This document shows, in pieces, positions 5,845 through 7,421 of a stretch of 7,421 nt of DNA (positions within the stretch are counted from its first letter, which is position 1; each line of letters starts with the position of its first letter). The notes under the pieces are model-generated. The model was not told the DNA's origin. It did no database searches and saw only the letters and a list, made by a program, of their open reading frames with translations. The stretch is taken from NCBI GenBank assembly GCA_041584015.1, contig JBFHES010000224.1, forward strand, positions 1 through 7,421, in the 5' to 3' direction. The position numbers and the translations under genes were made by a program. The DNA comes from JBFHES01 sp041584015 (GTDB taxonomy: Bacteria > Bacteroidota > Bacteroidia > Bacteroidales > M50B96).

Positions 5845-6216
5845 CTACTTCATTGAATGAAGCGCCATTCGGTTTCCCTCTGTATCGATAAATTGAGCAA
5901 AAAAACCATTCTCACCAATATCAGTTTTTGGAATTACAATCTTACCACCTGCAGCCTCAACCCTTGCCAATGGTTCACTCAAATCTTCACCACCATTAAA
6001 GTAAATAGTAGCACCTTCTGCCGATGGATTAAATCCTTCCATTTGCATAATTGCGCCTGCAGCGCCATGAAGCTCATGATTCATTGGAAACACAGCATAT
6101 TTACCTTGTGGCATTGGAACATCGGTAAGTTCTACTTTTAATAAATCAGCATAGAATTTTTTGGCTCTTTCGAAATCAATAGCTGGGATTTCAAACCAGT
6201 TTACAGCATTTGTCAT
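5845..6216 (-). CDS. VOC-superfamily (glyoxalase-fold) protein, copy B
   Basis: The 123-residue single VOC domain is a tandem paralogue of copy A. The start at 6216 (MTNAVNWFEI) is preferred because it aligns residue for residue with the start of copy A; an ATG two codons earlier at 6222 is also possible. Conserved blocks shared with copy A are LTDVPMP (30-36), NGGEDLS, PLARVEAAGGKI and NGFFAQFIDTEGNR. As in copy A, the first strand lacks the glyoxalase I histidine and the final glutamate ligand is replaced by alanine (NRMALHS), so a non-glyoxalase or metal-independent role is more likely. A histidine-containing loop (NHELHG) is unique to this copy. It is the first gene of the leftward run, with a candidate -7 box 31 bases upstream, and is divergent from the outer-membrane barrel gene. 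Confidence 0.9.
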   Translation of the reverse strand: MTNAVNWFEIPAIDFERAKKFYADLLKVELTDVPMPQGKYAVFPMNHELHGAAGAIMQMEGFNPSAEGATIYFNGGEDLSEPLARVEAAGGKIVIPKTDIGENGFFAQFIDTEGNRMALHSMK

Positions 6217-6247
6217 AATCATCAGTTTTAAATTGTTAAATACATGG

Positions 6248-6255
6248 CAAAGATA
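6248..6255 (-). promoter_or_regulatory. Candidate -7 box for VOC copy B
   Basis: Minus-strand TATCTTTG matches the TAnnTTTG consensus exactly, 31 bases before the ATG at 6216. That leaves a leader of about 25 bases, a normal length. There is no TTTG at the -33 distance. Confidence 0.45.
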
Positions 6256-6295
6256 CAGGCACGATTGTCAGATCATGTCAGGGGTTGAAATTGAC

Positions 6296-6323
6296 TTTGA
6301 AAATAATCTTATCACACTATTTG
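6296..6323 (+). promoter_or_regulatory. Weak candidate promoter for the outer-membrane barrel gene
   Basis: TTTG (6296-6299) and TATTTG (6318-6323) resemble the -33 and -7 elements of Bacteroidota promoters. The -7 element lacks the two spacer bases of TAnnTTTG and the distance is slightly short. It lies about 26 bases upstream of the ATG at 6350. Confidence 0.28.
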
Positions 6324-6349
6324 CGTTCCTTTAGTTGAAAGCTATTATT

Positions 6350-6988
6350 ATGAAGATCTGGCAACTAATTATATTATTCGTTTCTATTAATGCCTTCGGA
6401 TATGCGCAATCGGAAAAGTTTGTTGCCGGCGTAATGATGAACGTAAATGGTATTGAGTTGCAAGGACAAACCGACTTGTTATGGAAAAATGTTGATGGTA
6501 CGGTTTGGGGTGGATTGGGCAGTTCGTTTGGCATACATGTCTCGAAAGAATTCAGAAAGCACTATTTTGTAAAATTCGAGATTCGTTATATTCAAAAAGG
6601 CAGTGTCTACGAATATGTAAACGAATTTGCAAGCCAGAAAATAGATATGTTCAAGTTGAATTATATTGAAACACCGCTAAGCTTTGGTTTGCTCTTTCCG
6701 CAATCTAAAAAGATTGCATCGTTGGAAGCAGGCTTGTCGGTGGCCAGAATGTTTTCATCCAAAACACAAATCGATGAAATCACCAGCCGAAGCTATCAGC
6801 CAATCACAGCGCTTTTCAAGGATTTTGACTATTCGGTATTTGCACTGATGCAATTTCCTGTATTTACAAAACACACCAAAAATGTGCAGTTTGGTCTTCG
6901 TTGCGCTTACTCGCTTGGGTCCATTCACGATTATTATAAGCTAAGGCACTTTGTTTATGGATTACAGCTGGAATATCGATTTGGTTAA
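6350..6988 (+). CDS. PorT-family outer-membrane beta-barrel protein
   Basis: The 212-residue protein begins with a clear signal peptide (MKIWQLIILFVSINAFGYAQ). The mature chain is a run of alternating amphipathic strands of the OMP beta-barrel type (PF13568-like). Landmarks are VAGVMMNVNGIELQG near the start, FVKFEIRYIQKGSVYEY (about 74-90), LNYIETPLSFGLLFP (about 104-118) and a closing strand VYGLQLEYRFG. The pattern EIRYIQKGS followed by LNYIETPL is typical of the PorT-like group of Bacteroidota. Members are outer-membrane proteins; most have no assigned function, so neither a type IX secretion role nor transport can be claimed here. The ATG at 6350 is preferred over a TTG at 6335 because it starts the signal peptide directly. 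It is the only plus-strand gene, divergent from the VOC pair. No convincing terminator follows. Confidence 0.85.
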   Translation: MKIWQLIILFVSINAFGYAQSEKFVAGVMMNVNGIELQGQTDLLWKNVDGTVWGGLGSSFGIHVSKEFRKHYFVKFEIRYIQKGSVYEYVNEFASQKIDMFKLNYIETPLSFGLLFPQSKKIASLEAGLSVARMFSSKTQIDEITSRSYQPITALFKDFDYSVFALMQFPVFTKHTKNVQFGLRCAYSLGSIHDYYKLRHFVYGLQLEYRFG

Positions 6989-7421
6989 AAACCAGATTAG
7001 TCAAACTATTGCTCATTACAATATAAGTGCGTCGAATCAACTTGGCGCTTCGCCCAAACCCGACTTCATCTGTTCATCTAAATTATATTTTCAATGAAAT
7101 TCACGTTTTTCGCTTGATCGCAACAAAGATCTAGGCTGCACGCTCTTCACTCAAAAAAGCTACGGTGATGACTAAATTTGTTTAAACTCCCACTTTTCAT
7201 TCCTCAATAAGCTCAAACAGAAAACAATTCCCAACAGTCATCTCACTTTGTTATTTGGCGCATAGCCTGATGCCATTGCTGTGCAGCGATTCAGAATATT
7301 GGACAACTATCGACTATCACCGTTAATCCTTAACTAATACAAATCTTAAAATAGTACTGATTGTATGCTTTCTTAATATTTAAAATTAGTTAGTAGTCTA
7401 GCTACTTTTCAATGTGATGCC
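6989..7421. other. Non-coding or unrecognised 433-base stretch
   Basis: No credible gene, tRNA or repeat array is seen after the outer-membrane barrel gene. The stretch is AT-rich, apart from a short GC-richer patch at about 7257-7291. A small imperfect hairpin (GGCG-CTT-CGCC near 7043-7053) is not followed by a T-run. The stretch could contain the promoter region of a gene to the right of the window. Confidence 0.5.

Noticed and set aside
6266..6281. Direct repeat TGTCAG, 10 bases apart, in the divergent intergenic region
   Set aside because: Two six-base copies are too little evidence for a binding site, despite the helical spacing.
6335..6349. TTG start five codons upstream of the outer-membrane barrel ATG
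   Set aside because: The ATG at 6350 begins the signal peptide directly and has the stronger start codon.
6331..6534. Minus-strand frame of 67 codons over the start of the barrel gene
   Set aside because: Antisense to a supported signal peptide and barrel; its sequence resembles no protein family I know.
6979..6997. Eight-pair hairpin spanning the stop codon of the barrel gene
   Set aside because: It has a three-base loop, includes a wobble pair, and lacks a following T-run; probably chance around TTTGGTTAAAAACCA.
7030..7060. Possible tRNA or attachment site around GCGTCGAATC and the GGCG-CTT-CGCC hairpin
   Set aside because: No cloverleaf, TTC loop or acceptor stem can be assembled from the surrounding bases.
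7173..7180. TAAATTTG on the plus strand, an exact -7 match
   Set aside because: No -33 element and no gene start within the following 240 bases of the window.

Overview
The window looks like a chromosomal stretch from a Bacteroidota genome. Pointers are the AT-rich sequence, a SusC-style TonB-dependent receptor with an N-terminal carboxypeptidase-regulatory-like domain, a PorT-type outer-membrane barrel, the lack of clear Shine-Dalgarno sites, and several matches to the Bacteroidota -7 promoter box (TAnnTTTG). Order Marinilabiliales is a guess. I recognise the families but not a specific strain. No tRNA, rRNA, CRISPR array or transposase was seen.

Layout, right to left along the minus strand, which carries almost everything. 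Two tandem VOC (glyoxalase-fold) paralogues lie at 6216-5845 and 5693-5322. A non-coding stretch at 5122-5321 holds a palindromic REP-like element and a 9-bp inverted repeat next to the following gene. A WYL-domain HTH regulator (5121-4378) is followed after one base by a DUF1232/YkvA-like membrane protein (4376-3993). Then comes a run of cysteine-rich genes: a secreted or anchored protein with four Cys-Cys pairs (3901-3407, divergent HYC_CC_PP type), a TonB-dependent receptor with a Cys-Cys pair in its plug (3276-1060), and a periplasmic heavy-metal-associated (HMA) protein (963-589) that ends in a good intrinsic terminator. After that terminator a Crp/Fnr-type regulator starts at 533 and runs off the left edge. 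The only plus-strand gene is an outer-membrane beta-barrel protein (6350-6988). The last 433 bases hold no recognisable gene.

The most interesting unit is 3901-589. Three consecutive exported proteins each carry vicinal or closely spaced cysteines and together look like a soft-metal (probably copper) handling pathway: outer-membrane receptor, periplasmic HMA carrier, and a multi-CC accessory protein. Next to it is an Fnr-like regulator with cysteines at plausible Fe-S ligand positions. The metal and the direction of transport are inference. The second notable item is a candidate autoregulatory operator of the WYL regulator that overlaps its own predicted -7 box.
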